A stretch of 64,000 bases of DNA from Brachybacterium sp. SGAir0954 (GTDB taxonomy: Bacteria; Actinomycetota; Actinomycetes; Actinomycetales; Dermabacteraceae), in NCBI RefSeq assembly GCF_005490785.1, contig NZ_CP027295.1, forward strand, positions 3,346,112 to 3,410,111. The letters run 5' to 3'. Shown piece after piece: positions 45,065 to 53,279 of the stretch; position 1 is the stretch's first letter; every line of letters starts with the position of its first letter. The position numbers and the translations under genes are program-made. A model generated the notes under the pieces. That model was not told the DNA's origin and made no database searches. It worked only from the letters and a program-made list of their open reading frames with translations.

Positions 45065-45748
45065 TCAGCCGAGCCCAGATCCCTGCTCGTCCAACGTCGC
45101 TCTCGTGAACTCGACCAGATAGTCGTTCAGGGCGAGCAGGGCGCGCTCGGCGCCCTCCCTGTCGCCGTCGAGGACGGCGGCGATCCCCTGCCCGTAGAGG
45201 GCCGAGCCCCGCGCGATCTCCGACGACGCATCGCGCAGATGGGCGAACCAGAACCGGCGCGAGAGGCCCTGTACGGCCGTGATCGCGTCGACCAGATAGG
45301 CGTTGTGGGCCGCACGCCCGACCGTCTCATGGACCTGCCGCAGGGTCTCCGCATAGGCCGTCGCGTCCTGGAGGTCGCCCCGCAGCTCCTCGAGCAGCGC
45401 CGACAGTCGCGCCCGGTCGCTCGCATCGGCCCGCCTGGCCGCCAGACTCGCGGCCAGCGGCTCGAGCACACGACGCAGCTCGAGCATCCGCAGCTGCTCC
45501 TCGACCGAGATGGCGGGGATGAGCACGCCGCGATGGGGCAGCACCTCCACCATCCGTGCCCGGGCGAGCCGCTGGAGTGCCTCGCGCACCGGTGTTCGAC
45601 CGAAACCCGTGAGCTCCATCAGCCGTGACTCCGAGATGATCGAAGAGGGCGGGAGCTGCTCGCCGACGATCATGGCCTCTATCTGCAGGTAGGCCTGCTC
45701 GGCCTTGGTGCGTGCCGTCGGCTCACCCTCGATGCTTCTGGCTGTCAT
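45065..45748 (-). CDS. GntR family (FadR subfamily, FCD domain) transcriptional regulator
   Basis: A 227-aa regulator. The winged helix-turn-helix occupies about 20-85 (SESRLMELTGFGRTPVREALQRL), and the C-terminal FCD effector domain about 95-215 (all-helical, with the metal-binding His of the RQVHETVGRAAHNAYL helix). FCD members bind organic acids or aromatic compounds. The ATG at 45748 follows GAGGACGAG; an upstream in-frame ATG is unlikely because it would lie in the shared promoter. The gene is divergent from the NCS1 permease and is the obvious candidate to bind the 14-bp palindrome between them. Confidence 0.88.
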   Translation of the reverse strand: MTARSIEGEPTARTKAEQAYLQIEAMIVGEQLPPSSIISESRLMELTGFGRTPVREALQRLARARMVEVLPHRGVLIPAISVEEQLRMLELRRVLEPLAASLAARRADASDRARLSALLEELRGDLQDATAYAETLRQVHETVGRAAHNAYLVDAITAVQGLSRRFWFAHLRDASSEIARGSALYGQGIAAVLDGDREGAERALLALNDYLVEFTRATLDEQGSGLG

Positions 45749-45852
45749 CTCGTCCTCGCCTCGTGATCGCTCTGCGGTCCGATGCCCAGTAGAGCAGACA
45801 ACGGATGCCACCGTCGGCGCGCGAGGAAATCCCGGTCCCCTCTAGTGCTCCC

Positions 45853-45866
45853 ACCAATATATTGGT
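45853..45866. promoter_or_regulatory. Perfect 14-bp palindrome: probable GntR operator
   Basis: ACCAATATATTGGT is self-complementary over all 14 bp and contains TATATT, a possible -10 box of the permease gene, at 45858-45863. In a GC-rich genome such an AT-rich palindrome between a GntR gene and its divergent transporter is a strong operator candidate. GntR-FadR family sites typically have the form TGGT-N-ACCA, which this resembles in inverted order. Confidence 0.65.
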
Positions 45867-45924
45867 TGTATATGGGGATCCCGGGGCACGGTCGTCCCCC
45901 GGCTCTCCGAAGGAGGACCCCCTC

Positions 45925-47343
45925 ATGGCACGCACGCCCGTCGTGGAGCAACGCTCCATCGATCGGATCCCCGAGTCCGAGCGTCACGGAACCGCCCGCA
46001 GTCTGTTCTTCCTCTGGTTCGCCGCGAACACCTCGATCACCGCAGTCGTCACCGGCGCCCTGTTCGTCCTGCTGGGCAACACGGCGATGTGGGCGATCCC
46101 CGCGGCGATCCTCGGGAACATCGCGGGAGCCTTCGTCACCTCGCTGCACTCGGTCCAGGGCCCCCGACTGGGCGTCCCGCAGATGATCCAGAGCCGCGCC
46201 CAGTTCGGCTTCCACGGGGCGACCCTGCCGCTCTTCCTGGCGCTCCTGATCTATCTCGGCTTCTACGCCACCGGCCTGGTGCTGGGCGGCCAGGCGATGG
46301 GATCGCTGCTGCACGTGTCGGACGGGGCCGGCGCGGTGATCTTCGCGGTGTTCTCCACCGTGCTGGCGGTCTTCGGGTACCGCTACATCCACCGCTTCTC
46401 GCACCTGGCGACCGTGCTCAGCGCCGTCGCCATCCTCGGCCTGCTGCTGCGGGTGCTCATCAGCCCCGTCGGCGGTCCCCTGTTCTCCGACTCCTCCTTC
46501 GACCTGCCGGCCTTCATCCTGGGGATCTCGCTCGCCGCGTCCTGGCAGCTCACCTTCGGCCCTTACATCGCCGACTACTCGCGCTACCTCCCCTCCACCA
46601 CGCCGCAGCTGCGGACCTTCGGCTGGACCTTCCTGGGCAGCGTCATCGGCGGCAGCCTCGCGATGGTGCTGGGAGCCCTGGTGGCGGAGATGGGCGGCAC
46701 CGCGTTCTCCGAGCACCAGGTCGCCTACCTCGCCGGTCTGGGCGGCCCCTTCGCCACCGTCGTGCTGATCGCCGTTCTCGCCGGGAAGCTGACGGGCAAC
46801 ACCCTCAGCTCCTATGGCGGCTACATGTCGGTCGCGACGATCCTGACCAGCTTCACCGGCCGCGACCGCGTCTCCCCTCGAGCGCGAGCCCTGCTGATCT
46901 GCTGCATCTCGCTCGCCGCCCTCGCGATCGCCCTGCCGGCCAGCGCGGACTTCGTCGCCAACTTCACGAACTTCCTGCTGTTCCTGCTCTACTTCATGAC
47001 GCCCTGGTCGGCGATCAACCTGGTCGACTACTACCTGGTGCGCCGGGAGCGCTACGACATCGACTCCCTCTTCACGCCGACCGGGACCTACGGACGGTTC
47101 TCGGGTCCCGCCTTCCTCGCCTACGGGCTCGGCGTGCTGTGCCAGATCCCCTTCATCAGCAGCGACCTGTACACCGGGCCCATCGCGAAGGCCATGGGCG
47201 GCGCCGAGGTCGCCTGGCTGCTCGGCATCATCATCTCCGGCGGGCTGTACTTCGTGCTCACCCGCCGCATCCGCCTCACCGTGGGCGAGGAGATCCGTGC
47301 CGAGGCCCGCACATCCGCGGCACCGACCCCGGCCGACGCCTGA
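45925..47343 (+). CDS. NCS1 family nucleobase/hydantoin/vitamin permease (cytosine permease-like)
   Basis: A 472-aa membrane transporter with about twelve helices. Characteristic features are an N-terminal IPESERHGTARSLFFLWFAANTS segment, the PQMIQSRAQFGFHG loop and SWQLTFGPYIADYSRYLP. NCS1 transporters bring in nucleobases, hydantoins, thiamine or pyridoxine by proton or sodium symport. It resembles the cytosine permease branch by overall length and motifs, but the substrate is open. The ATG at 45925 follows AAGGAGG. It is divergent from the GntR gene and is followed by a flavin reductase-like gene 68 bp downstream. Confidence 0.9.
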   Translation: MARTPVVEQRSIDRIPESERHGTARSLFFLWFAANTSITAVVTGALFVLLGNTAMWAIPAAILGNIAGAFVTSLHSVQGPRLGVPQMIQSRAQFGFHGATLPLFLALLIYLGFYATGLVLGGQAMGSLLHVSDGAGAVIFAVFSTVLAVFGYRYIHRFSHLATVLSAVAILGLLLRVLISPVGGPLFSDSSFDLPAFILGISLAASWQLTFGPYIADYSRYLPSTTPQLRTFGWTFLGSVIGGSLAMVLGALVAEMGGTAFSEHQVAYLAGLGGPFATVVLIAVLAGKLTGNTLSSYGGYMSVATILTSFTGRDRVSPRARALLICCISLAALAIALPASADFVANFTNFLLFLLYFMTPWSAINLVDYYLVRRERYDIDSLFTPTGTYGRFSGPAFLAYGLGVLCQIPFISSDLYTGPIAKAMGGAEVAWLLGIIISGGLYFVLTRRIRLTVGEEIRAEARTSAAPTPADA

Positions 47344-47411
47344 GCGGAGTCGGCGCGAGACCACCCATCGGCCGAGAACCGGCCGATCGACCCCCACCGA
47401 GAGGACACCTC

Positions 47412-48071
47412 ATGAAGTACTCCCCCACGACCGAGGCGAACCCCCTGCCGTACTCCCCGTTCAAGAGCTGCACGGTGCCGCGGCCGATCGGCTGGCTCTC
47501 GAGCGTCAGCGAGGACGGCGTCGAGAACCTCGCCCCCTACAGCCAGTGGCAGAACCTCACCTTCGACCCGCCGATGGTGATGTTCTCGGCGAACCAGTAC
47601 CCCGACGGGCGCCGCAAGGACACGGTGATCAACGCCGAGAAGACCGGCTGGTTCGTCTGGAACATGGCGACCTACGCGCTGCGCGAGGCCGTGAACATCA
47701 GCGCGATGGTGCTCCCTCCCGAGGAGAGCGAGTTCGACCGCGCCGGAGTGAACAGGAGCTATGCCGACCTCGCGCCGACGGTGCCGATGGTCGCCGAGAG
47801 CCCGGTGCACTTCGAGTGCCGCTACCTGAGCACGCACCGTCTGCCCGGCGCGAGCACGGTGGGCACGATCGACATCGTCTACGCCCAGGTGGAGAAGATC
47901 CATGTCGCCGACGAGGTGATCACCCCCGACGGGCGCCTGGACATCCCCCGCATCCAGCCCATCGCCCGGATGGGCTACTTCGACTACGCCGTGGTCAACG
48001 AGACCTTCGAGATGAAGGTGCCGGGATCGACCCCGGAGGCCGAGGCCGGGCTCCAGGGTCGCGCGGGCTGA
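47412..48071 (+). CDS. Flavin reductase family protein
   Basis: A 219-aa FMN-binding split-barrel protein. The conserved start KSCTVPRPIGWLSSVSEDGVENLAPYS and the FDPPMVMFSANQ strand are typical of flavin reductase-like oxidoreductases (DIM6/NTAB group). It could provide reduced flavin to a monooxygenase or act on the permease's substrate. No partner monooxygenase is next to it. The ATG follows GAGGAC. It lies downstream of the NCS1 permease on the same strand and is probably co-transcribed. The 3' end is bounded by a perfect 19-bp hairpin. Confidence 0.85.
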   Translation: MKYSPTTEANPLPYSPFKSCTVPRPIGWLSSVSEDGVENLAPYSQWQNLTFDPPMVMFSANQYPDGRRKDTVINAEKTGWFVWNMATYALREAVNISAMVLPPEESEFDRAGVNRSYADLAPTVPMVAESPVHFECRYLSTHRLPGASTVGTIDIVYAQVEKIHVADEVITPDGRLDIPRIQPIARMGYFDYAVVNETFEMKVPGSTPEAEAGLQGRAG

Positions 48072-48098
48072 GCCGCGCTCCTCGCGCGGGAACGCATC

Positions 48099-48137
48099 GG
48101 GCCCCGGCGCTCACGATGATCGTGAGCGCCGGGGCCC
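48099..48137. terminator. Bidirectional terminator between flavin reductase gene and ptsI
   Basis: Arms of 19 nt (48099-48117 and 48119-48137) are perfectly complementary with a single-base loop at 48118; the core is GGGCCCCGGCGCTCACGAT. It lies between the convergent stops and serves both transcripts. Confidence 0.85.
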
Positions 48138-48163
48138 GCGCACTGATGATCGGGTGGGCCGGC

Positions 48164-49882
48164 TCAGAGCCCGATCTCGCCGAGGATCGGGAGGCCGGCG
48201 CGCACCGCGTCGCGGGCCTTGTCGGCCGTGGGCGCCGAGACGGCCGCGGCCGCGAGCTGCTTCGCCTGGTCCAGGGAGACCGTGGAGAGCACCTTCGCGA
48301 CGGCGGGCAGGGAGCGGGGCGTCATCGACAGGGAGTTCACGCCGAGGCCCACGAGCACCACCGCGAGGCCCGGGTCACCCGCGGCCTCACCGCACACGCC
48401 CACGGGCTTCACGGCCTTCTCGCCGTAGGCGCCGGCGTCGCCACCGGCGGTGCGGGCGCCGTCGCAGGTGGCCTTCACGAGGGCGAGCACGGCGGGCTGC
48501 CACGGGTTGTTCAGGTGGGCGAGGGTGCCGAGCATGCGGTCCGCCGCCATCGTGTACTGGGTGAGGTCGTTCGTGCCGATCGAGGCGAAGTCGCAGGCCG
48601 TGAGCTGGCGATCCGCGGTGATCGCGGCGGAGGGCGTCTCGACCATGATCCCGGCGGGGCAGAGACCGCGCTCGGCGCACAAGGCCGCGAAGTCCTCGGT
48701 GTCCTCGAGGGTGGAGATCATCGGCGCCATGACCCACGGGGTCGCCTCGGTCCCCTTCGTCGCGGCGGCGATCGCGTCGAGCTGGTTGGTGAGCACCGAG
48801 CGCTTCTCCCACGAGGTGCGGTAGGCGCGCACGCCGAGGGCCGGGTTCGGCTCGTCGGCGTCGGTGAGGAACGGCAGCGGCTTGTCGGCGCCCGCGTCGA
48901 TCGTGCGCACCACGACCTTCTGGCCGGGGAAGTGCGCGAAGACCTCGCGGTAGGCGGCGGTCTGCTCCTCGATCGTCGGCTCGTCCTCGCGGTCCAGGAA
49001 CAGGAACTCGGTGCGGAACAGGCCCACACCGTCGGCGTTCGCGGCGACGGCCTTCTCGGCATCCTTCGCACCGCCGATGTTGGCGAGCAGCTGCACGCGG
49101 GTGCCGTCGGCGAGCACCCCGCCGCCGCCCTCGTAGGTCAGCGGGTTCTTCTGCAGCTCGGCCCAGGCCTCGGCGAAGCGGTGGTGCTCCTCGGTGACCT
49201 CGTCGGTCACGGTGCCGAAGCCGGCGTCGACGAAGACCTCGGTGCCGTCGGAGAACTCGTGGATGTCGCGGGCGGCGACGATCGCGGGCAGGCCCAGCTG
49301 GCGGGCGAGGATCGCGGTGTGCGACTGGGGGCCGCCGTCGGAGGTGACGAGGGCGAGCACGCGCGAGGGGTCGAGGGTCGCGGTGTCCGCGGGGGCGAGG
49401 TCGATCGCGGTGAGCACGAAGGGCTCCTCGACGTCGGGGATGCCCGGGGCCTGCTCGCCACGCAGCTCGGCGACGATGCGGGCGCGGACGTCGCGCACGT
49501 CGGTGGCGCGCTCGGCCATGTAGCCGCCGATGTTCTCGAGCATGCCGGCGACCTGGTCGCCCGCCTCCCAGACGGCCCGCTCGGCGCTCTTGCCGGCGGT
49601 GATGACGAGGCCCTTGGCGGTGGTGGCGAGGGACGGGTCGGCGGCCATCTGCGCGGTCGCCTCGAGGATCGCCTTGCCGTCGCCGCTCGCGCGCTCGGCG
49701 AGGCGGGTGAGCGCCTTCTGCACGGCCGCGGCGGCGGCGGGGATGCGCTCGGCCTCAGCCTCGGGCGAGGTGCCGGCGGGGACCTTCTCGGAGGCCGAGG
49801 GCTCGGCGACCGGCGGGGCCATGGTGCGGATGGTGCCGACCACGCGGCCGGGGCTGACGGGGACGCCTGTGTACTGGGCCAT
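48164..49882 (-). CDS. ptsI: Phosphoenolpyruvate-protein phosphotransferase (PTS Enzyme I)
   Basis: A 572-aa cytoplasmic enzyme that takes phosphate from phosphoenolpyruvate and passes it to HPr. The phosphohistidine is His188 in GGPQSHTAILARQLG. The C-terminal domain shows FRTEFLFLDRE (PEP site), the ISTLEDTEDF segment, FASIGTNDLTQYTMAADR and VCGEAAGDP with the catalytic cysteine. Length is normal. The ATG at 49882 is preceded by GGGAGAG. Convergent with the flavin reductase gene, across a strong hairpin. Its placement 3 kb from ptsH, separated by an unrelated module, is noteworthy. Confidence 0.97.
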   Translation of the reverse strand: MAQYTGVPVSPGRVVGTIRTMAPPVAEPSASEKVPAGTSPEAEAERIPAAAAAVQKALTRLAERASGDGKAILEATAQMAADPSLATTAKGLVITAGKSAERAVWEAGDQVAGMLENIGGYMAERATDVRDVRARIVAELRGEQAPGIPDVEEPFVLTAIDLAPADTATLDPSRVLALVTSDGGPQSHTAILARQLGLPAIVAARDIHEFSDGTEVFVDAGFGTVTDEVTEEHHRFAEAWAELQKNPLTYEGGGGVLADGTRVQLLANIGGAKDAEKAVAANADGVGLFRTEFLFLDREDEPTIEEQTAAYREVFAHFPGQKVVVRTIDAGADKPLPFLTDADEPNPALGVRAYRTSWEKRSVLTNQLDAIAAATKGTEATPWVMAPMISTLEDTEDFAALCAERGLCPAGIMVETPSAAITADRQLTACDFASIGTNDLTQYTMAADRMLGTLAHLNNPWQPAVLALVKATCDGARTAGGDAGAYGEKAVKPVGVCGEAAGDPGLAVVLVGLGVNSLSMTPRSLPAVAKVLSTVSLDQAKQLAAAAVSAPTADKARDAVRAGLPILGEIGL

Positions 49883-50080
49883 GGCTCGTTCTCTCCCTCT
49901 ACCGTTGCGGGCATCGCGGAGGAGACCGGCCGGTCGCCGGGTCCGCGAGCAGGTCTCATGCTACGCGGCGCGACCGGCCGCGATGGCGTCGTTCGTCCCG
50001 CCCACAGGGCCGGGGAGGCGGCCCGTCCTGCGGGGGCTGCGCGCCGAGGGCTGAACGCCCCCGACGGGCCGGCCGCAGGG

Positions 50081-50168
50081 CGGAGGGAGCGGGATTCGAA
50101 CCCGCGGTACAGGGTCACTGCACAGTGGTTTTCAAGACCACCACATTCGGCCGCTCTGTCATCCCTCC
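50081..50168 (-). tRNA. tRNA-Ser (anticodon UGA)
   Basis: An 88-nt class II tRNA. The 7-bp acceptor stem GGAGGGA/TCCCTCC joins 50168-50162 to 50088-50082, with discriminator G at 50081. The anticodon loop CTTGAAA gives UGA, reading UCN (mainly UCA/UCG) codons. A long variable arm (CACTGTGCAGTGACCCTGTACC region) follows and the T-loop is TTCGAAT. CCA is not encoded. A TATGAT box (50196-50191) about 25 nt upstream may be the -10. Confidence 0.95.
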
Positions 50169-50190
50169 CGGTGCCCGGAGGCACCCGGAG

Positions 50191-50196
50191 ATCATA
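50191..50196 (-). promoter_or_regulatory. -10 box of tRNA-Ser(UGA)
   Basis: TATGAT on the minus strand, 22 nt before the mature 5' end. No convincing -35 hexamer. Confidence 0.4.
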
Positions 50197-50322
50197 CCGG
50201 CGCGGCGCCCGCGCCGTGGTGGCCGACGCCGGGGTGCTCCAGCAGGCTCTCCCTCCTCCGGCGCGGGGATGGTCTGCTGGCCCGAGCCGTGACCGCCGCC
50301 CAGCACACCCCGGAGGATTCCG

Positions 50323-50916
50323 ATGACCACCGCCGACCTCACCACCCTCCTCGCCGAGCTCGACGCCGGCCGCACGATCCCGGGCGGCTCCCCGCTGCAC
50401 GAGGTCATGCTCGAGACCTCGCAGCAGGCCCTGCGGATCACCGCGGAGCTCAACGGCAGCTACCACTCCCCGGGGCGGGTCCGCGCCCTGCTCGGCGAGC
50501 TCACGGGGCGCCCGGTCCCGGAGAGCACGACCGTGTTCCCGCCGCTGCGCAGCGACTTCGGTCGGAACCTGCGCATCGGCGAGCGGGTCTTCATCAACTC
50601 GGGCTGCGCCGTCCAGGACCAGGGCGGGGTGAGCATCGGGGACGGCGCGCTGCTCGGGCACAACGTCGTGATCGCGACGCTGAACCACGCGATGGATCCG
50701 GCGCACCGCGCGGACCTGGACCCGGCCCCGGTGCGGATCGGCGCGGACGCCTGGATCGGCGCGAACGTCACGATCCTGCCGGGCGTGAGCATCGGCGACG
50801 GAGCCGTGGTCGCGGCGGCCTCCGTCGTCACCCGGGACGTGCCGCCGCGCACCCTGGCCATGGGCTCCCCCGCCCGCGTGGTCCGCGAGATCACCCCGGA
50901 GGAGCCGGGCGCCTGA
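50323..50916 (+). CDS. Hexapeptide-repeat sugar O-acetyltransferase (LacA/Maa type)
   Basis: A 197-aa left-handed beta-helix acetyltransferase. Residues 1-60 are the Maa-type N-terminal helical segment (LETSQQALRITAELNGSYHSP). Hexapeptide turns follow (GERVFINSGCAVQD, IGDGALLGHNVVIAT). The catalytic His lies in LNHAMDP. The C-terminal VKIGADAWIGANVTILPGVSIG-like coil is typical. It acetylates a sugar or sugar-like hydroxyl from acetyl-CoA. The ATG follows GGAGG. No sugar-transport gene is linked. Confidence 0.88.
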   Translation: MTTADLTTLLAELDAGRTIPGGSPLHEVMLETSQQALRITAELNGSYHSPGRVRALLGELTGRPVPESTTVFPPLRSDFGRNLRIGERVFINSGCAVQDQGGVSIGDGALLGHNVVIATLNHAMDPAHRADLDPAPVRIGADAWIGANVTILPGVSIGDGAVVAAASVVTRDVPPRTLAMGSPARVVREITPEEPGA

Positions 50917-51006
50917 TCCGGCGGGGCGACCGGCCATCGGCCCGCCGGGACGCGGGAACACGCTGTCCCGCACAATGGTCACGACCCGCGATCCGAAGGA
51001 GCATCC

Positions 51007-52077
51007 ATGTCCGCCACCGCCCCCGCCACCACCGGTCCCGTGCTGGCCGACGACGTCCCCGCGACCATGCGCGCCTCGGTGCTGCTGCGCCAGGGCGAGG
51101 TCGAGATGCAGGAGCGACCCGTGCCCACCCCTCCGCCGGGCGAGGTGCTCGTGCGCGTGCGCTCGGTGGGCGTCTGCGGATCCGACGTCCACTACTACAA
51201 GGAGGGACGGATCGGGGACTTCGTCGTCGAGCAGCCGCTGATCCTGGGCCATGAGGTCTCCGGCGTGATCGCGGGCGTGGGCGAGGGCGTGGACCCCTCC
51301 CGCATCGGCGAGCGCGTCGCCGTCGAGCCGCAGCGGCCCTGCCGCACCTGCCGCCAGTGCACCACGGGCCACCTGAACCTCTGCCCGGACATGAAGTTCT
51401 ACGCGACCCCGCCGATCGACGGCACCTTCTGCGACTACGTCACCGCGCCCGCAGAGTTCGCCTTCCCGATCCCCGACGCGATCAGCGACCACGCCGGCGC
51501 GCTGCTCGAGCCGTTCAGCGTGGGCATGTGGGCCGTGGGCAAGGCCGGTCTCGCCCCGGGCAGCCGCGTGCTCATCGCGGGCGCCGGGCCGATCGGGGCG
51601 CTCACCGCGATCGCCGCCCGCTCCTACGGCGCCACCGAGATCATCGTCTCGGACCCGGTCGCCTCGCGCCGCGAGCAGATCCTCGGCTTCGGCGCGACCT
51701 CCGCGGTGGATCCCCTGGACCCGGGCTTCGACCCGGCGGCGCTCGGCGTGGACGCCTTCATCGAGTGCTCCGGCGCGACCCCGGCGCTGCTCGCGGGGCT
51801 GAAGGCCCTGCGCCCGGGCGGCACCGCGGTGATGGTCGGGCTCGGCGCGGAGACCATGCCGATCCCGGTGCAGGAGGTCATGAACAAGGAGATCGTGCTG
51901 ACGGGGATCTTCCGCTACGTCGACACCTGGCCCAAGGTCATCGCCGCCGCGCAGGCCCCGGGTGTGGACCTCGACGCGCTGGTCACCGCCGAGTTCCCGC
52001 TCGAGGAGGCGGAGGCCGCCCTCACACAGGTGCCGGGCGAGAGCTCGCTGAAGACGATCGTGGTCGTCTCCCGCTGA
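51007..52077 (+). CDS. Zinc-dependent polyol dehydrogenase (sorbitol/xylitol dehydrogenase type, MDR)
   Basis: A 356-aa medium-chain dehydrogenase. Catalytic zinc ligands are in GVCGSDVHYYKEG and LGHEVSG. The structural zinc Cys set is CRTCRQCTTGHLNLC. The NAD-binding loop is GAGPIGALTAIAARSYG. The segment KFYATPPIDGTFCDYV and an LLEPFSVGMWAV match the sorbitol/L-iditol dehydrogenase clade. It probably oxidises a polyol to a ketose. The ATG has AAGGAG 7 nt upstream. The next gene starts 44 nt downstream with its own -10 box. Confidence 0.9.
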   Translation: MSATAPATTGPVLADDVPATMRASVLLRQGEVEMQERPVPTPPPGEVLVRVRSVGVCGSDVHYYKEGRIGDFVVEQPLILGHEVSGVIAGVGEGVDPSRIGERVAVEPQRPCRTCRQCTTGHLNLCPDMKFYATPPIDGTFCDYVTAPAEFAFPIPDAISDHAGALLEPFSVGMWAVGKAGLAPGSRVLIAGAGPIGALTAIAARSYGATEIIVSDPVASRREQILGFGATSAVDPLDPGFDPAALGVDAFIECSGATPALLAGLKALRPGGTAVMVGLGAETMPIPVQEVMNKEIVLTGIFRYVDTWPKVIAAAQAPGVDLDALVTAEFPLEEAEAALTQVPGESSLKTIVVVSR

Positions 52078-52109
52078 CCGACTCCCGCGAGCCGGGCCGG
52101 GTCCGGGCA

Positions 52110-52115
52110 TACGGT
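52110..52115 (+). promoter_or_regulatory. -10 box of the quinone oxidoreductase gene
   Basis: TACGGT sits 6 nt before the ATG at 52122 and supports a leaderless transcript independent of the upstream dehydrogenase. Confidence 0.45.
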
Positions 52116-52121
52116 GGTGCC

Positions 52122-53069
52122 ATGCGCGCCATGACGATCACCGCGGAGAACCAGCTCGAGCTCGCGGAGCTGCCCGAACCCGCGCCCGGCCCCGGGGAGG
52201 TGCTCGTGGACGTCGTCGCCGCGGGCGTGAACCGGGCCGACCTCGCCCAGGTGGCCGGGCACTACCCGCCGCCGCCCGGCGCCTCGGAGCTGCCCGGGCT
52301 CGAGGTCTCCGGCCGGCGCCGGGACACCGGGGAGGCGGTCGTGGCGCTGCTCGCGGGCGGCGGCTACGCCGAGGTCGTCGCCGTACCCGAGGGGCAGCTG
52401 CTGCCGGTCCCGGCGGGCCTCGACCCGGTGGAGGCCGCCGGCGTCGTCGAGGTGACGGCGACCGTGGTCTCGAACCTCGTCATCGAGGGGCGCCTGGTCG
52501 CGGGTGAGACGGTGCTGATCGAGGGCGGCACGGGCGGCATCGGGACCGTCGCGATCCAGCTCGCCCGGCGCCTCGGCGCCAGGGTGCTCACGACCGTCGG
52601 CTCCGACGAGTCCGCCGCCCACGCACGGGAGCTCGGGGCCGACGCGGCCTGGAACCGTCGCACCGCCGACGTGCCCGCGGCGGTACGGGAGGCCGGCGGG
52701 GCGGACGTGGTCCTCGACGTGGTGGGCGGCGGGGGCAGCACCCTCGCGGACCACGTGGGCATGCTCCGCGAGCACGGGCGCCTGGTCATCATCGGCACCC
52801 TGGGCGGGGCGAGCGGGGAGCTGCCCATCGGCCTGCTCATGAGCAAGCGCGCCCGCGTCATCGGCACCACGCTGCGCTCGCGCAGCACCGCGGGCAAGCA
52901 GGAGATCCTCCGTGCGACCCGCGACCTCGTGTGGCCGCTGCTCGAGGACGGGTCCCTGAGCGTGCCCGTGCACGCCCGCTTCCCGCTCGAGCGCGCGGCG
53001 GAGGCGCAGGCCGTGCTCCGCGAGGGCGGCCACCTGGGCAAGGTCGTCCTCGAGGTGGCGGCCGACTGA
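52122..53069 (+). CDS. Zinc-free NADPH:quinone oxidoreductase (MDR family)
   Basis: A 315-aa medium-chain reductase of the quinone oxidoreductase (PIG3/QOR) branch. It lacks zinc-ligand Cys/His sets and has GVNRADLAQVAGHYPPPPGASELPGLEVSG followed by the AGGGYAEVV segment and the Rossmann loop GGTGGIGTVAIQLARRLG. Such enzymes reduce quinones or enones with NADPH. The PIG3-like YPPPPGA motif is typical. The downstream 210 bp lead into the glycosyltransferase operon. Confidence 0.9.
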   Translation: MRAMTITAENQLELAELPEPAPGPGEVLVDVVAAGVNRADLAQVAGHYPPPPGASELPGLEVSGRRRDTGEAVVALLAGGGYAEVVAVPEGQLLPVPAGLDPVEAAGVVEVTATVVSNLVIEGRLVAGETVLIEGGTGGIGTVAIQLARRLGARVLTTVGSDESAAHARELGADAAWNRRTADVPAAVREAGGADVVLDVVGGGGSTLADHVGMLREHGRLVIIGTLGGASGELPIGLLMSKRARVIGTTLRSRSTAGKQEILRATRDLVWPLLEDGSLSVPVHARFPLERAAEAQAVLREGGHLGKVVLEVAAD

Positions 53070-53279
53070 GCCCGGCGCTGATCAACCCCTGACCACCCCG
53101 TGTAACAAACGGGTGAACAGTGCGAAACGGACTTCTCGGATTCGTCCGCTTCGTCCAGGATGGCCGTACCCATCCATCTCGCGGGACGGACCTCGGTCCG
53201 GATCGGGCATCGTGGCCTCGACGTCGTGCACCGCACGACGGCACGTGGCCCGATCGCCCGCCGGCCCAGGGAGCTCCTC

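Noticed and set aside
53097..53113. Inverted CCCGT/ACGGG near the start of the glucan operon as an operator
   Set aside because: Only 5-bp perfect arms with a 7-nt loop; too weak to separate from chance or a terminator of the preceding gene.
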